Assembly (NCBI GenBank): GCA_001314705.1
Contig: LJSU01000029.1
Span: 36,279 to 100,278 of the forward strand
Origin: Rhodobacteraceae bacterium HLUCCO07
GTDB taxonomy: Bacteria > Pseudomonadota > Alphaproteobacteria > Rhodobacterales > Rhodobacteraceae
Length of the DNA: 64,000 nt
Direction: 5' to 3'
The notes under the pieces: model-generated
What the model was told of the DNA's origin: nothing
The model's input: only the letters and a program-made list of their open reading frames with translations
Databases searched by the model: none
Shown: positions 43,918-53,297 of the stretch, one piece after another
Layout: each line of letters begins with the position of its first letter
Position numbering within the stretch: the first letter of the stretch is position 1
Program-made: the position numbers and the translations under genes

Positions 43918-45360
43918 ATGACACTTACGAGAATTTTCGCATCAGCCATCATCGCCACATCGGTCGGGCTGGTCGCTGCCGAGGCCCAGACACTGCGCGA
44001 CATCAACGCCCCGGCCGAAACGCCGCCCGAATCCTACACGGCCAAGCAATATGTCGACAGCCGCGGCTGCGTCTTCATCCGCGCAGGGATCGACGGCGTC
44101 GTGAACTGGGTGCCGCGTGTGACGCGTGATCGCGAAGTGTTGTGTGGGTATGAGCCGACATTCGCAAAATCTGGTGAGCCGGAGCCGGATGAAAGCCGGA
44201 CCGCCCAGGCCGAGGAGATCACGCCTCCTACCGATCCGGAGCCCTCGGAAACCGCCACGGACAAACCCGAGCCCCCCGCTCCCAAGGCGAAACCGGTGGC
44301 CCGGCCCGTCGAGGTCGAGCCCAAGCCGGCCAAGGACGCAAAGAAGAAACCCAAGCGCCGCACCGCCGCCGCGCCACAGCCAGCGAAACCCGCCGCCCCG
44401 GCGCCCGACACCAAGCCCGCCCCTGCCCCGGCCAGCACCGAGAAATCGCGCCGGATCACCCGCAGCGCCCAGGCCACCGACTGCCCCGGCGTCACCGGCA
44501 TCAGCCGTTATTATACGGGCGTCGACCGCGGTCGCGGCATTATCCGCTGTGGCCCGCAACAGGCCGGCAATATCAAACGCAAGGACGTAACGGTGATACG
44601 CGGGGGCCAGCCCGTGACCGTGAAAAAGCGCGTTGTGACGGGATCGCAAACCGATGTCGCGGCGGCAACGGCAACCGCGAAATCACCCGCCCGCCGGGTC
44701 GACGCCGCCACGCTTCCACCGGGCACGCGGATCGTGCCGCGCCATGTCTACAATCAGCAACAGGCCGCCCGGATCAAGGGCCAGAAGATCCCCGACGGCT
44801 ATCGCGAAGCATGGGATGATGACCGGCTCAACCCCAAACGCGCCCACCAGACCATCGACGGCGCGATGAAAAGCGGCCTCGCATGGACCAACACCGTCCC
44901 GCGCAAACTCTATGAACGCGACAGCGGCCGGGTCGTGACGCACCTCTATCCGGGTTTGATCTACCCCTATCACAGCTATGAAGAGATGCAGGCGGCGGGC
45001 TATTCGATCTCGTCCAAGGGCAAACCGAAAGACGACCGCGCCACCACGCGCAAGGTCGTGGTTCGCAAGAAGGACCAGACCGGAGCCCACGTCTCGAGCA
45101 AGACCGCGCCGCGCAAAGCCACGGCAACGCAAGGCGGCGGCAAATATGTGCAGGTCGGCACCTTCGGAAACCCCGCCAATGCGCAGCGCAGCGCGACGCG
45201 GCTTCAGTCGATGGGCCTGCCGGTGCGGATGGGCAAGTACACCAGGGGGGGCCGCGAATACCGGATCGTCATGGCCGGTCCCCTCGCCCAGGACCAGGTC
45301 GGCGGCGCCCTCGCCAAGGCCCGCCGTGCAGGGTTTGGTGACGCGTTCGTCCGCAAATGA
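43918..45360 (+). CDS. SPOR domain-containing exported protein
   Basis: The start at 43918 gives 480 residues. A signal peptide (MTLTRIFASAIIATSVGLVAAEAQ) leads into a conserved Cys-containing domain (VDSRGCVFIRAGIDGVVNWVPRVTRDREVLCGYEPTF). A low-complexity Pro/Ala/Lys/Glu linker covers about residues 85-175 and a second Cys domain DCPGVTGISRYY follows. The C-terminal SPOR domain is at about residues 400-480 (YVQVGTFGNPANAQRSATRLQSMGLPV, then YRIVMAGPLAQDQVGGALAKARRAGF). SPOR domains bind denuded glycan at division septa, so a periplasmic cell-division or wall role is likely. Confidence 0.85.
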   Translation: MTLTRIFASAIIATSVGLVAAEAQTLRDINAPAETPPESYTAKQYVDSRGCVFIRAGIDGVVNWVPRVTRDREVLCGYEPTFAKSGEPEPDESRTAQAEEITPPTDPEPSETATDKPEPPAPKAKPVARPVEVEPKPAKDAKKKPKRRTAAAPQPAKPAAPAPDTKPAPAPASTEKSRRITRSAQATDCPGVTGISRYYTGVDRGRGIIRCGPQQAGNIKRKDVTVIRGGQPVTVKKRVVTGSQTDVAAATATAKSPARRVDAATLPPGTRIVPRHVYNQQQAARIKGQKIPDGYREAWDDDRLNPKRAHQTIDGAMKSGLAWTNTVPRKLYERDSGRVVTHLYPGLIYPYHSYEEMQAAGYSISSKGKPKDDRATTRKVVVRKKDQTGAHVSSKTAPRKATATQGGGKYVQVGTFGNPANAQRSATRLQSMGLPVRMGKYTRGGREYRIVMAGPLAQDQVGGALAKARRAGFGDAFVRK

Positions 45361-45413
45361 GAGCAGCCAGCCGGGCACCCGGGAAGAGCACTGTCTCGCC
45401 CCGGTGAAACGGC

Positions 45414-45788
45414 TCAGATCAGGCCCTGCCACCTGAGAAAACCAAGAACCAGCACCGCAAACAGCAGCAGGTTGAAGGCGAGCGCGCCCAGCATTCCAAG
45501 GATCAGGCCCAACCGCCGATCGGCCGGGTCGATCCCGTTCAGATACTGCCGGATCCGGTCGTGGGCGCTCTGAACGCGCGCCGGGTCGATCCGGTGGCGC
45601 AGCTTGGGATGGGCGTTGAGCGTCAAGGCTTCATTGATCACCGCCGCCTCGCGATGAACCCATTTCGGGATCTGCCGCCCGGCACGTTTCACGCGCGCAG
45701 GGAACGCCCCCTTGCGCAGGCCGAGCTTCTCGTCCAACAGCGCCTCGAGTTCGCGGGCCCGTGCCCCGATATCCGGCGATGCGCGCAT
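45414..45788 (-). CDS. conserved hypothetical protein with C-terminal membrane span
   Basis: From the ATG at 45788 the product has 124 residues. An N-terminal helical, basic region (ARARELEALLDEKLGLRKGAFPARVKRAGRQIPKWVHREAAVINEA) is followed by a single C-terminal membrane helix GLILGMLGALAFNLLLFAVLVLGFL. This looks tail-anchored with the soluble part in the cytoplasm. I do not know the function. The frame is open to 45926, but the extra residues overlap the divergent hydrolase's leader and look non-coding. Divergent from the alpha/beta hydrolase gene, with about 110 bases between starts. Confidence 0.7.
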   Translation of the reverse strand: MRASPDIGARARELEALLDEKLGLRKGAFPARVKRAGRQIPKWVHREAAVINEALTLNAHPKLRHRIDPARVQSAHDRIRQYLNGIDPADRRLGLILGMLGALAFNLLLFAVLVLGFLRWQGLI

Positions 45789-45900
45789 CCTTGACCCCCA
45801 CCCCGTTCCACGCAACAGACTACGCGCACGAAGGTCGGGGCTCAACCACATCGCATGATTGGTGTCTGGCCTCACCAGACGATCCACGATAACAAACCAC

Positions 45901-46668
45901 ATGCTCAACACGATCCTGCACGGCACCGAAACAGACGCTCCTCCCCTCCTGATTGCCCACGGTCTTTATGGCTCGGCGCGCAACTGGGGCGTGATCGCCA
46001 AGAGACTGTCCGACGAGCGGCAGGTGATCGCCGTCGACATGCGTAACCACGGCGAATCGCCATGGTTCGACAGCCACGGCTATCCCGACATGGCCGCCGA
46101 TCTGGCCGAGGTTATCGAGAGCATCGGCAAGCCCGCGGATGTGCTTGGCCATTCCATGGGCGGGAAGGCGGCGATGGTGCTGGCCCTGACCCGCCCCGAT
46201 CTTGTCAACCGCCTGATCGTCGCCGACATCGCGCCGGTCTCCTATGGCCATAGCCAGATGCCCTATCTGCGCGCGATGCAATCCGTCGACCTGTCACAGG
46301 TCGAAACGCGCGCCGACGCCAAGGAGGCCCTCGCCGAACATGTTGACGCTCCGGCACTGGTTTCCTTTTTCACGCAATCCCTCGACATGCGCGAAAAGCG
46401 CTGGCGGCTCAATCTCGACGTCCTCGCCCGTGACATGGACAGGATCCTGGCCTTCCCCGATGATCTCGACACCCCGTTCGAAGGCCCGGTTCTGATGCTG
46501 GGCGGCGGCGAGTCCGATTACATCCGCCCCGAACATCGCCCGCGTATCAAGGCCCTGTTCCCGAAAGCGCAATTCGCGAAAATCCCCGGTGCGGGCCACT
46601 GGCTGCACGCCGAGAAGCCGCGCGAATTCGAGGCCGTGCTGCGCACGTGGCTCAACGCCACCGCCTGA
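45901..46668 (+). CDS. alpha/beta hydrolase (YbfF-like esterase)
   Basis: A 255-residue alpha/beta-hydrolase. The oxyanion segment is HGLYGSARNWGVIAKRL, the nucleophile Ser in LGHSMGGKAAM (near residue 94), and the catalytic His in IPGAGHWLHAEKP; an acid residue lies in the GGGESDYI region. VDMRNHGESPW is typical of the YbfF/acyl-esterase group. Natural substrate is unknown; short acyl esters or acyl-CoA are usual for E. coli YbfF. The start at 45901 gives the usual N-terminus. Confidence 0.87.
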   Translation: MLNTILHGTETDAPPLLIAHGLYGSARNWGVIAKRLSDERQVIAVDMRNHGESPWFDSHGYPDMAADLAEVIESIGKPADVLGHSMGGKAAMVLALTRPDLVNRLIVADIAPVSYGHSQMPYLRAMQSVDLSQVETRADAKEALAEHVDAPALVSFFTQSLDMREKRWRLNLDVLARDMDRILAFPDDLDTPFEGPVLMLGGGESDYIRPEHRPRIKALFPKAQFAKIPGAGHWLHAEKPREFEAVLRTWLNATA

Positions 46669-46684
46669 CGGCCGCTCGCGTGGA

Positions 46685-46870
46685 TCACTGGTTGTCATAA
46701 ACGGCCTTGGCCACGTACCAGCTGGCCGGGATGGAAATGAGATACCCGACCAGCGCCGCGATCAACAACGGCTTGAGCGTCGTCAACCCCATGGCCAGCA
46801 CGACGACCATGGCACTCCCGGCCAGGGTCGCACCCAGAAACACATGCATCACCAATGCCAGAATCCACAT
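46685..46870 (-). CDS. small two-span membrane protein
   Basis: Sixty-one residues beginning MWILALVMHVFLGATLAGSAMVVVLAMG, then a second span LLIAALVGYLISIPASWYVA. A strong AAGGAG sits seven bases before the ATG at 46870, which decides the start over an in-frame codon at 46891. I do not recognise the family beyond a small conserved-looking integral membrane protein. It is convergent with the alpha/beta hydrolase gene. Confidence 0.7.
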   Translation of the reverse strand: MWILALVMHVFLGATLAGSAMVVVLAMGLTTLKPLLIAALVGYLISIPASWYVAKAVYDNQ

Positions 46871-47041
46871 CGAAAGCTCCTTTTCATGCATCCGTCACAC
46901 GTTCATGGCGCAGTCTGCCCGGAGCCGGATCGTTCTTCCTTGATCTGGGTCACGAAAAGACGGGGCCCGCCCCATCCCGGTGCGCAATATTCCGACATGT
47001 CATGCACATGTGGCGTCTTCGCCTGCCATCGGCAGCCCAGG

Positions 47042-47941
47042 CTAACCTTCCCCGATGTCTCCCGGGCCCACATCTTCCCCCGGTGGCCCATCCACCCCCG
47101 GGCCGTCCCCGATCCCATAGCCGGGATCTTCGCCGTGATCGTTGCCGCCCTGCCCGATCGCGTGGGCGGCGTGCCGGGCGCTTTCGCTCACGCTCATGTC
47201 GATGAAGGTCTCGATCTGCGACAGCGACGGCTGCGCCGTCTCGAGCAGATCGCGCACCTGGCGCATGATCCGCCGCAACTCGGGCTCCGGCAGGTAGCGC
47301 GCGGGCGAAACATCCTCGGATTGCGCCAGCGCCGCCAGACTGCCCCGGCTCGAAAGACGCGGTTCCCCCGAAAGCTCGGCGCCCCCATCCGACCAGCGCG
47401 GCCCGCCCAGGTAAACCGCCGCGTACATCAGCTTGGCCTTGGTTTCGGGCGTTCCCCCGACGCGCAGCGCATCATAGAACATCCGGTGCACATCGCGCCA
47501 CGGCGCGCCATGGAATTTCGGCCCGTCCTCGTTTCCGACCCCGCAATAGGCATCATGCACCGCCGCCGCGTTGGCGAATTCCCGACTGGTCGGTTCGCCA
47601 ATGATCGAGATGAACATCTTCGGAATCGAGGCACCATCCGTCAGCGTGCGTTCGGGGGCAACCCAATCCCGCCCTCGCCCATCGACAAAGGACAGCGGCT
47701 CGGCCGTGGGATAGAACACCAGCGCGCGACGCGGCAGCTGCACCGGCTCGGGGGCTAGCTTGACCGGGCTGTTCTCGAACCGGCATTCCGGTGAGGACTG
47801 TCCCGGGCACAGGGCACGCTCGGAATCGCTCGGGCCTGCCGCGGGCGGGGCTTGCGGAACGGACCGCGTTGCCAGGATCGGATCGGACAGGTCACAGGCG
47901 GCCAAACCGCCCGCCGCCATCAGGGCCATCAGAATGCGCAT
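47042..47941 (-). CDS. DUF1353 domain lipoprotein
   Basis: A 299-residue protein with a lipoprotein signal (MRILMALMAAGGLAAC, Cys16) that fixes the start at 47941. The DUF1353 core covers about residues 85-185: PLSFVDGRGRDWVAPERTLTDGASIPKMFISIIGEP, then FANAAAVHDAYCGVG and PWRDVHRMFYDAL. The C-terminal 40 residues are Gly/Asp-rich and probably disordered. DUF1353 is seen in phage and bacterial proteins; its role is unknown, although the HDAYC motif could bind metal. It is the last gene before the N-heterocycle gene block. Confidence 0.82.
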   Translation of the reverse strand: MRILMALMAAGGLAACDLSDPILATRSVPQAPPAAGPSDSERALCPGQSSPECRFENSPVKLAPEPVQLPRRALVFYPTAEPLSFVDGRGRDWVAPERTLTDGASIPKMFISIIGEPTSREFANAAAVHDAYCGVGNEDGPKFHGAPWRDVHRMFYDALRVGGTPETKAKLMYAAVYLGGPRWSDGGAELSGEPRLSSRGSLAALAQSEDVSPARYLPEPELRRIMRQVRDLLETAQPSLSQIETFIDMSVSESARHAAHAIGQGGNDHGEDPGYGIGDGPGVDGPPGEDVGPGDIGEG

Positions 47942-48036
47942 CGAAATCTCTTCATCGGCTGGTAAATTTCTCGGTTCAATGGAGACCCCTAGCACTTCCA
48001 GGCTCGATGGTTCAATTCCCGACGGGATTTTGAAGT

Positions 48037-48456
48037 TCAGGTCATCCGCTGCAAGAGCGACAGGAAGGTTTCACGCTCCTGCGCATCCAGCGGGGCCAGC
48101 GTCTCTTCGGTCACCACGCGCCCCACCTCGACCATCCGCACCAGCAGCGCCTCGCCCTCGGCCGAGAGCGAGATCAGCATCCGCCGCTTGTCCTCGGGGT
48201 CAGGCACCGTCTCGGTCAGGCCCTTCTGGCGCAGCCGGTCCGCCACGCCCTTGATCGTGGCCACGTCCATCGCCGCCAGCCGCCCCAGCCGGTTCTGCGA
48301 AACCCTGCCCTGCTCGCCGATCCGCACCAGCGCGGCGAATTGCATCGCGGTCAGCCCCTCCAGCGTATGCGCCTGAAAGATCGCAGCGTGGCGCTGGTTC
48401 GCCAGCCGCAACAGGTATCCCACCTGATCCTCAAGGCGATATCCCTCCCGCGTCAC
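48037..48456 (-). CDS. MarR family transcriptional regulator
   Basis: From a GTG at 48456 the protein has 139 residues with the MarR winged helix: FQAHTLEGLTAMQFAALVRIGEQGRVSQNRLGRLAAMDVATIKGVADRLRQKGLTETVPDPEDKRRMLISLSAEGEALL. The DxRR-type wing (PEDKRR) is present. It begins 11 bases after livF stops, so it is the last gene of the importer operon and probably senses the imported compound or a pathway intermediate. It is the obvious candidate to bind the shared motif near 60375 and 61787. A longer upstream frame overlaps livF and is not used. Confidence 0.85.
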   Translation of the reverse strand: MTREGYRLEDQVGYLLRLANQRHAAIFQAHTLEGLTAMQFAALVRIGEQGRVSQNRLGRLAAMDVATIKGVADRLRQKGLTETVPDPEDKRRMLISLSAEGEALLVRMVEVGRVVTEETLAPLDAQERETFLSLLQRMT

Positions 48457-48466
48457 CGCCCCGCCC

Positions 48467-49168
48467 TCAGACCGCAAGATATTGCTGGCTGATCTCGGGA
48501 TGGGCGTCGAGATCGGCGAACCCGCCCTCGTATCGCAACGTGCCCTTCTCGATGATACAGGCCCGGTCTGCCACGGCACGGGCAAAATGCAGGTTCTGCT
48601 CCGACAGCAGCACCGAAAGCCCCTCTGCCTTCAACTCCTTGATGACCCGTGCCATCTGCTCGACGATCACCGGCGCAATGCCCTCGCTCGGCTCGTCCAG
48701 AAGCACCACCTTGGGATTGCCCATCAGGGTTCGCGCGATGGTCAGCATCTGCTGCTCTCCACCCGACAACTGCTTGCCCAGGTTGCGCCGTCGCTCGGCC
48801 AGGTTCGGGAAGAGTTCGAAAAGATGCTCGCGGCTCCATTCCGGGGCATCCGCGCGCGCGGGCCGGTCGCCCACCTCGAGGTTTTCCTCGACCGTCAGAT
48901 CGCCGAAGATGCGCCTCTCTTCCGGGACATAACCAATGCCCAGCCGACAGATCTCATGCGAAGGCTTGCCCAGGATCGAGACCCCGTCATAGGTGATCTC
49001 GCCCGCCTTCTGGAGGACCAGCCCCATGACGCATTTCATCGTCGTGGTCTTGCCCGCGCCGTTGCGCCCAAGGAGGGCCACCACCTCGTTGCCACCGACG
49101 CGCAGCGACACCCCGTTCAGGATCTGCGCCCGCCCATAGCGCGCGGTCAGGTCTTTCACTTCAAGCAT
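48467..49168 (-). CDS. livF: ABC transporter ATP-binding protein, LivF type
   Basis: A 233-residue ATPase. Walker A is in ALLGRNGAGKTTTMKCVMG, the Q-loop region in GYVPEERRIFGDLTVEENL, the ABC signature in QLSGGEQQML and Walker B in VVLLDEPSEGIAP. Length and order fit LivF of branched-chain (HAAT) importers. Its start overlaps the end of livG by eight bases. Part of the importer livJ-livHM-livG-livF placed within the catabolic block, so the cargo may be an aromatic or heterocyclic acid rather than leucine. Confidence 0.92.
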   Translation of the reverse strand: MLEVKDLTARYGRAQILNGVSLRVGGNEVVALLGRNGAGKTTTMKCVMGLVLQKAGEITYDGVSILGKPSHEICRLGIGYVPEERRIFGDLTVEENLEVGDRPARADAPEWSREHLFELFPNLAERRRNLGKQLSGGEQQMLTIARTLMGNPKVVLLDEPSEGIAPVIVEQMARVIKELKAEGLSVLLSEQNLHFARAVADRACIIEKGTLRYEGGFADLDAHPEISQQYLAV

Positions 49169-49934
49169 GATCCGCCTCCGCCTGTCCGAACGACGTGCCA
49201 CCGCCCAGGTACACCTCCTGGACGAGGGCATTGCCGCGAATATCCTCGCCCGTGCCTTCCGCGATCAAGCCGCCACGATTGAGCACAAGGATGCGATGCG
49301 CATGGGCAAAGACCACGTCCATGTCATGCTCGGTGAAAAGCACGCTCACCCCGCGATCGGCCACGATCTTCGCGGTCAGTTCCATCAGCGCCACCCGCTC
49401 GCTCGGCGCCATGCCCGCGGTCGGCTCGTCCATCAGCAAAAGCGTCGGATCGGGCGCCAGCGCCACCGCAAGTTCAAGCCGCTTGAGATCGCCATAGGCC
49501 AGCTCCGAGCAGGCCCGCTCCGCCTGGTCCGCCATCGAAACCAGCCGCAAGAGCGCCTCGGCCTCGTCGCGGTAAAGCCGCGTCGCCCGGCTCAGCATGT
49601 CGAACATCCGCCCATGATGGCTGATCAATGCCATCTGGATGTTCTCGATAACCGTCATCGACAGGAATGTCCGGGTGATCTGGAAGGTCCGCCCCACGCC
49701 CTTGCGCACGATATCGCGTGGCCGCACCCCGATCAGGTCCTCACCATTCAGCCGCACGGCACCCCGGTCGGGCCGCAAGTAACCGTTCACCATGTTGAAA
49801 CAGGTGGTCTTGCCCGCCCCGTTGGGCCCGATCAACGCCAGGAACTCACCCTGGCCCAGATCGAACGAAACGTCATTCACCGCCACCAGCCCACCAAAGC
49901 TCTTGGTCAGCCCACGCACCTCCAGCACGTTCAT
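49161..49934 (-). CDS. livG: ABC transporter ATP-binding protein, LivG type
   Basis: A 257-residue ATPase with Walker A LIGPNGAGKTTCFNMVNG, the LivG-specific GVGRTFQITRTFLSMTVIENI, a degenerate signature in CSELAYGDLKRLELAVAL and Walker B LLLMDEPTAGMAP. H-loop FTEHDMDVVF. The start at 49934 matches the family; an upstream frame to 50000 lies in the intergenic hairpin module. It is separated from the fused permease gene by 103 bases, the only sizable gap inside the importer genes, and that gap holds a GAGTATT hairpin module. Confidence 0.92.
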   Translation of the reverse strand: MNVLEVRGLTKSFGGLVAVNDVSFDLGQGEFLALIGPNGAGKTTCFNMVNGYLRPDRGAVRLNGEDLIGVRPRDIVRKGVGRTFQITRTFLSMTVIENIQMALISHHGRMFDMLSRATRLYRDEAEALLRLVSMADQAERACSELAYGDLKRLELAVALAPDPTLLLMDEPTAGMAPSERVALMELTAKIVADRGVSVLFTEHDMDVVFAHAHRILVLNRGGLIAEGTGEDIRGNALVQEVYLGGGTSFGQAEADHA

Positions 49935-49948
49935 GCCCTGCCCCCCTG

Positions 49949-49997
49949 CTTCATCTTGCCCCGAATACTCCGGGGAGTGTGTCGCACCGAAGGTGCG
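49949..49997 (-). repeat. hairpin plus GAGTATT module inside the liv operon
   Basis: On the minus strand a hairpin CGCACC-TTC-GGTGCG (49983-49997) is followed by CCCCGGAGTATTCGGGG and CAAGATGAAG (49949-49975). It lies between the permease and livG genes in the direction of transcription, so it could attenuate or process the operon message. Confidence 0.5.
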
Positions 49998-50037
49998 CAA
50001 GGGCCATCGGCCGGCCCCTCAAGTTCCACCCTCGCCC

Positions 50038-51891
50038 TCATGTCTGCCCCTCCCGGCGCAGACCCAGCGCGCGCATGAGCCGGTCGACACCCCCCGCGAC
50101 ACCATCCGGCGCAAGAAGAACGACGCCCAGGATGATCATCCCGAAGATGAAGCGCCAGTAGTCGAGGCGGCTCACCCAATCCTCGATCAGCACGAAGACA
50201 CCCGCGCCCAGGATCGGCCCGGCCAGCGCATGGATACCACCCAGCAGCACCATGACGAGCCCGTCCACCGACTGCCCGATCCCCAGCACGTCGGGAAAGA
50301 CCGAGCCCTTGGAGAACGCGAACACCACCCCGGCCAGCCCGGCCATGGTGCCAGCCAGCGCGAAACCCATCCATTGATGGAATTTCACGTCCATTCCGAT
50401 CGCCTCGGCGCGCACGTCGCTGTCGCGGACGCCGCGCAACCCGTAGCCGAAGGGCGAATGGGCCACCCGCCGCAGGAACCAGATGCCGCCGATGCAAAGT
50501 GCGAAGGCGACATAGAAATAGGCCTGGTCGCTTGTCGCCCATGACGCCGGCCAGATGCCGACAATGCCGTCATCCCCACCGGTATACTCCTGCGACTGGA
50601 ACGTGACCCCCCACAGGATCTGCGCGGCCGCGAGCGTCAGCATCGCGAGGTAGACCCCCGACAGCCGCACGCAGAACCAGCCAAAGAACAGCGCCGCCAC
50701 GGCCGCCGCCAGCGGCCCCACGATCATCGCCGGGATCATCGGCAGGCCCAGGTAACTCACCGCCATCGCCGCACCATAGGCGCCGACCCCGAAATAGGCC
50801 GCGTGGCCGAAACTGACCATGCCGCCCAGCCCCATCATGAAATGCAGGCTCACCGCGAAAAGCGTGGCCACCATCAGATCGACCAGCAGGATCGAGGCGA
50901 AATCACTCGCCACAAGCGGGCTTGCCGCGAGCGCGAAAACCAGCGCCATGAGCACAAGCGTGGCGCGCGACGACATGAGCCGCAGCGGCTGTTCGGGCTC
51001 GGTCGGCGCGCCGTGGCCGCTGCCCTCCTTGCCGAAAAGCCCATAAGGCCGCACGATCAACACCACCGCCATCACCACGAACGGCAACACGATCGAGATT
51101 TGCGGATAGACGAGCACCGCAAAGGCATTGAGCACCGAGATGAGAACCGCGGCCACGAACGCGCCCGACACGCTGCCCATGCCCCCGATCACCACGACGA
51201 CAAAGGCATCCCCGATCACCGAAAGGTCCATCTGGAGGTTCACCGACTCGCGCGGGATCTGGATCGCCCCGCCCAGACCCGCCAGCGCCGCGCCCAGCAC
51301 GAACGTGGCCGAGAAAAGCCACGCCTGGTTGACGCCCAGCGCGCCGACCATCTCGCGGTCCTGCGTCGCGGCACGTACCAGAACGCCCCAGCGGGTGCGA
51401 TGGAACAACAGCCAGATCCCGGCCAGGACCGCCGGTCCGATCAGGATGAGCGCAAGGTCATATTCCGGAATCGGCTCGCCCATGATGCGCACCGCGCTGC
51501 TCAACCCCGGCGCGCGCGGGCCCAGCTTGTCCTCGGCCCCCCAGATCGCCTGCGCCATGTCCTGGATGATCAGCACCACGCCGAAGGTCGCGACCAGCTG
51601 GAACAGCTCCGGCGCGCGATAGATGCGCCGCAGGATCGTCATCTCGACAACAAGCCCCAGAAGCCCCACGATCAACGCCGCAGCGATCACGCCCCCCCAG
51701 AATCCGAGGATGCTGCCGGGAAACAGCGCGACAATGGAATAGGCGAGATAGGCCCCCACCATGTAGAACGAGCCATGCGCGAAGTTGACGATCCGCGTGA
51801 CCCCGAAAATGATCGACAACCCGCAGGCGATCAGAAACAGCGACGAGGCATTCGCCAACCCCGTCAGCAATTGCGCGACATAAAAGCCCAT
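50038..51891 (-). CDS. fused LivH-LivM branched-chain-type ABC permease
   Basis: A single 617-residue frame holds both permeases. Residues 1-300 are LivH-like (LLTGLANASSLFLIACGLSIIFGVTRIVNFAHGSFYMVGAYLAY, then VIGGMGSVSGAFVAAVLISVLNAF). Residues 315-617 are LivM-like (MMGLGGMVSFGHAAYFGVGAYGAA, then VLLGGIHALAGPILGAGVFVLIEDW). The joining segment PYGLFGKEGSGHGAPTEPEQPLRLMSSR is polar and short. No internal stop or frameshift is seen. A fused permease would form the whole membrane pore as one chain. It follows livJ by 86 bases. Confidence 0.93.
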   Translation of the reverse strand: MGFYVAQLLTGLANASSLFLIACGLSIIFGVTRIVNFAHGSFYMVGAYLAYSIVALFPGSILGFWGGVIAAALIVGLLGLVVEMTILRRIYRAPELFQLVATFGVVLIIQDMAQAIWGAEDKLGPRAPGLSSAVRIMGEPIPEYDLALILIGPAVLAGIWLLFHRTRWGVLVRAATQDREMVGALGVNQAWLFSATFVLGAALAGLGGAIQIPRESVNLQMDLSVIGDAFVVVVIGGMGSVSGAFVAAVLISVLNAFAVLVYPQISIVLPFVVMAVVLIVRPYGLFGKEGSGHGAPTEPEQPLRLMSSRATLVLMALVFALAASPLVASDFASILLVDLMVATLFAVSLHFMMGLGGMVSFGHAAYFGVGAYGAAMAVSYLGLPMIPAMIVGPLAAAVAALFFGWFCVRLSGVYLAMLTLAAAQILWGVTFQSQEYTGGDDGIVGIWPASWATSDQAYFYVAFALCIGGIWFLRRVAHSPFGYGLRGVRDSDVRAEAIGMDVKFHQWMGFALAGTMAGLAGVVFAFSKGSVFPDVLGIGQSVDGLVMVLLGGIHALAGPILGAGVFVLIEDWVSRLDYWRFIFGMIILGVVLLAPDGVAGGVDRLMRALGLRREGQT

Positions 51892-51977
51892 GCGGTCCGT
51901 CCCCCGTCAGGATACTGTTCTTGTGCGACAAACCGGGGCGGCGAACACCACCGCCCCGAAGGTTCTTTCGATCCGCC

Positions 51978-53192
51978 CTACTCCGCAGGGCGCATCTTGG
52001 CCGCCTCTTCTTCACTGGGCAGGTAATTGGCCCCGTCGGCATAGAACCAGTCGACCATCTTGGGCTTGCCGTCGACGAGCGCAGTGGTCCCCACATAGGC
52101 GCCCATGGTCGCCTGGTGATCGGCCGCGCGGTAATAGAACGGCCCCGTGGGCGAACTGGGCACTTCCAGCCCTTCCATCGCCGCCAGCATCGCCTCGGTG
52201 TCGGTCGATCCGGCCTTTTCCAGCGCCGCCTTGATCGACAGGACCGAGTTGTAGCCCACGATCGAGCCGGTCTTGGGCGCCTCGCCCCAGCGCTCCATGT
52301 AGGCCGCGCCAAATTCCTCATGCTCGGGCGTGTCGATATCCATCGAGGGGTATCCGGTCACGATCCAGCCCTCCGGCGCCTCGTCACCCAGCGGGTCGAG
52401 ATATTCCGGCTCCCCGCTCAGCAGCGAGACCACCGGGCGATCCTCGAACAGGAAGCGCAAGCTGCCCTGGCGCACGAACTTGGCCAGATCCCCGCCGAAG
52501 GTCACGTTGTAGATCGCGTCGGGCTTGGACCGTTCCAGCGCGCGCACCGTGGACCCCGCGTCGATCTTGAACAGCGGCGGCCATTGCTCGGCCACCCATT
52601 CCACATCCGGCTGCAGCTTGGTCAGTTCGGATTTGAACGCCGCCACCGCATCCTTGCCATAGGCATAGTTGGGCGCCACCGTGGCCCATTTCTTCTTGTC
52701 CAGCTTTGCCGCCTGCTCGGCCAGCATCGCCGCCTGCATATGCGTCGAGGGCCGCAAGCGATAGGTATAGCGGTTGCCCTTCGACCACACGAGCGCATCG
52801 GAAAGCGGCTCGGAAGCCAGGAAGAAAACCTGCTTCTGTTTCGCGAAATCCGCCAATGCGAGGCCGATATTCGACAGGAATCCACCGAACAGCATCACCG
52901 CCTCGTCCCTGGAAATCATCTCTTCGGCAATGCGGATCGCGGTGGACGGATCCCCGGTATCGTCGCGGCTTATGATTTCGAGCATCGCACCGTTCACACC
53001 GCCCGCCGCGTTGATCTCTTCCATCGCCAGCGTCCAACCCTTCTTGTAAGGCTCGGTAAAGGCCGGCAGGGCGGTATAGGAATTGATCTCGCCGATCACG
53101 ATCTTTTCCTGCGCCTGCGCCGCCGCGGGGATCATCCCCAGCATCGGCAGCGCCGCCAGCGCGCCCAGTATCTTGCGTCTCATCGGTTTCAT
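51978..53192 (-). CDS. periplasmic substrate-binding protein, LivJ/HAAT type
   Basis: From the ATG at 53192, eight bases after GGGAG, the protein has 404 residues. The signal peptide is RRKILGALAALPMLGMIPAAAQAQ, then a Peripla_BP_6 fold (KIVIGEINSYTALPAFTEPYKKGWTLAMEEINAAGGVNGAMLEIISRDDTGDPSTAIRIAEEMIS). A GTG at 53198 is a minor alternative. Binding proteins of this family take branched-chain amino acids, amides or aromatic acids; position next to the Mo-hydroxylase and reductase genes favours an aromatic or N-heterocyclic acid. About 105 bases separate it from the DUF1185 genes and may hold an internal promoter. Confidence 0.92.
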   Translation of the reverse strand: MKPMRRKILGALAALPMLGMIPAAAQAQEKIVIGEINSYTALPAFTEPYKKGWTLAMEEINAAGGVNGAMLEIISRDDTGDPSTAIRIAEEMISRDEAVMLFGGFLSNIGLALADFAKQKQVFFLASEPLSDALVWSKGNRYTYRLRPSTHMQAAMLAEQAAKLDKKKWATVAPNYAYGKDAVAAFKSELTKLQPDVEWVAEQWPPLFKIDAGSTVRALERSKPDAIYNVTFGGDLAKFVRQGSLRFLFEDRPVVSLLSGEPEYLDPLGDEAPEGWIVTGYPSMDIDTPEHEEFGAAYMERWGEAPKTGSIVGYNSVLSIKAALEKAGSTDTEAMLAAMEGLEVPSSPTGPFYYRAADHQATMGAYVGTTALVDGKPKMVDWFYADGANYLPSEEEAAKMRPAE

Positions 53193-53297
53193 GTTCACGT
53201 CTCCCGGTTGGTTCTTTTGCTTTGGTCTGTCTGTTCTTTGCTTGGTCTCATGCGGTATCCCGGACGGATCTCCGACCGTCCCGCCTGCTCTTTCGCT

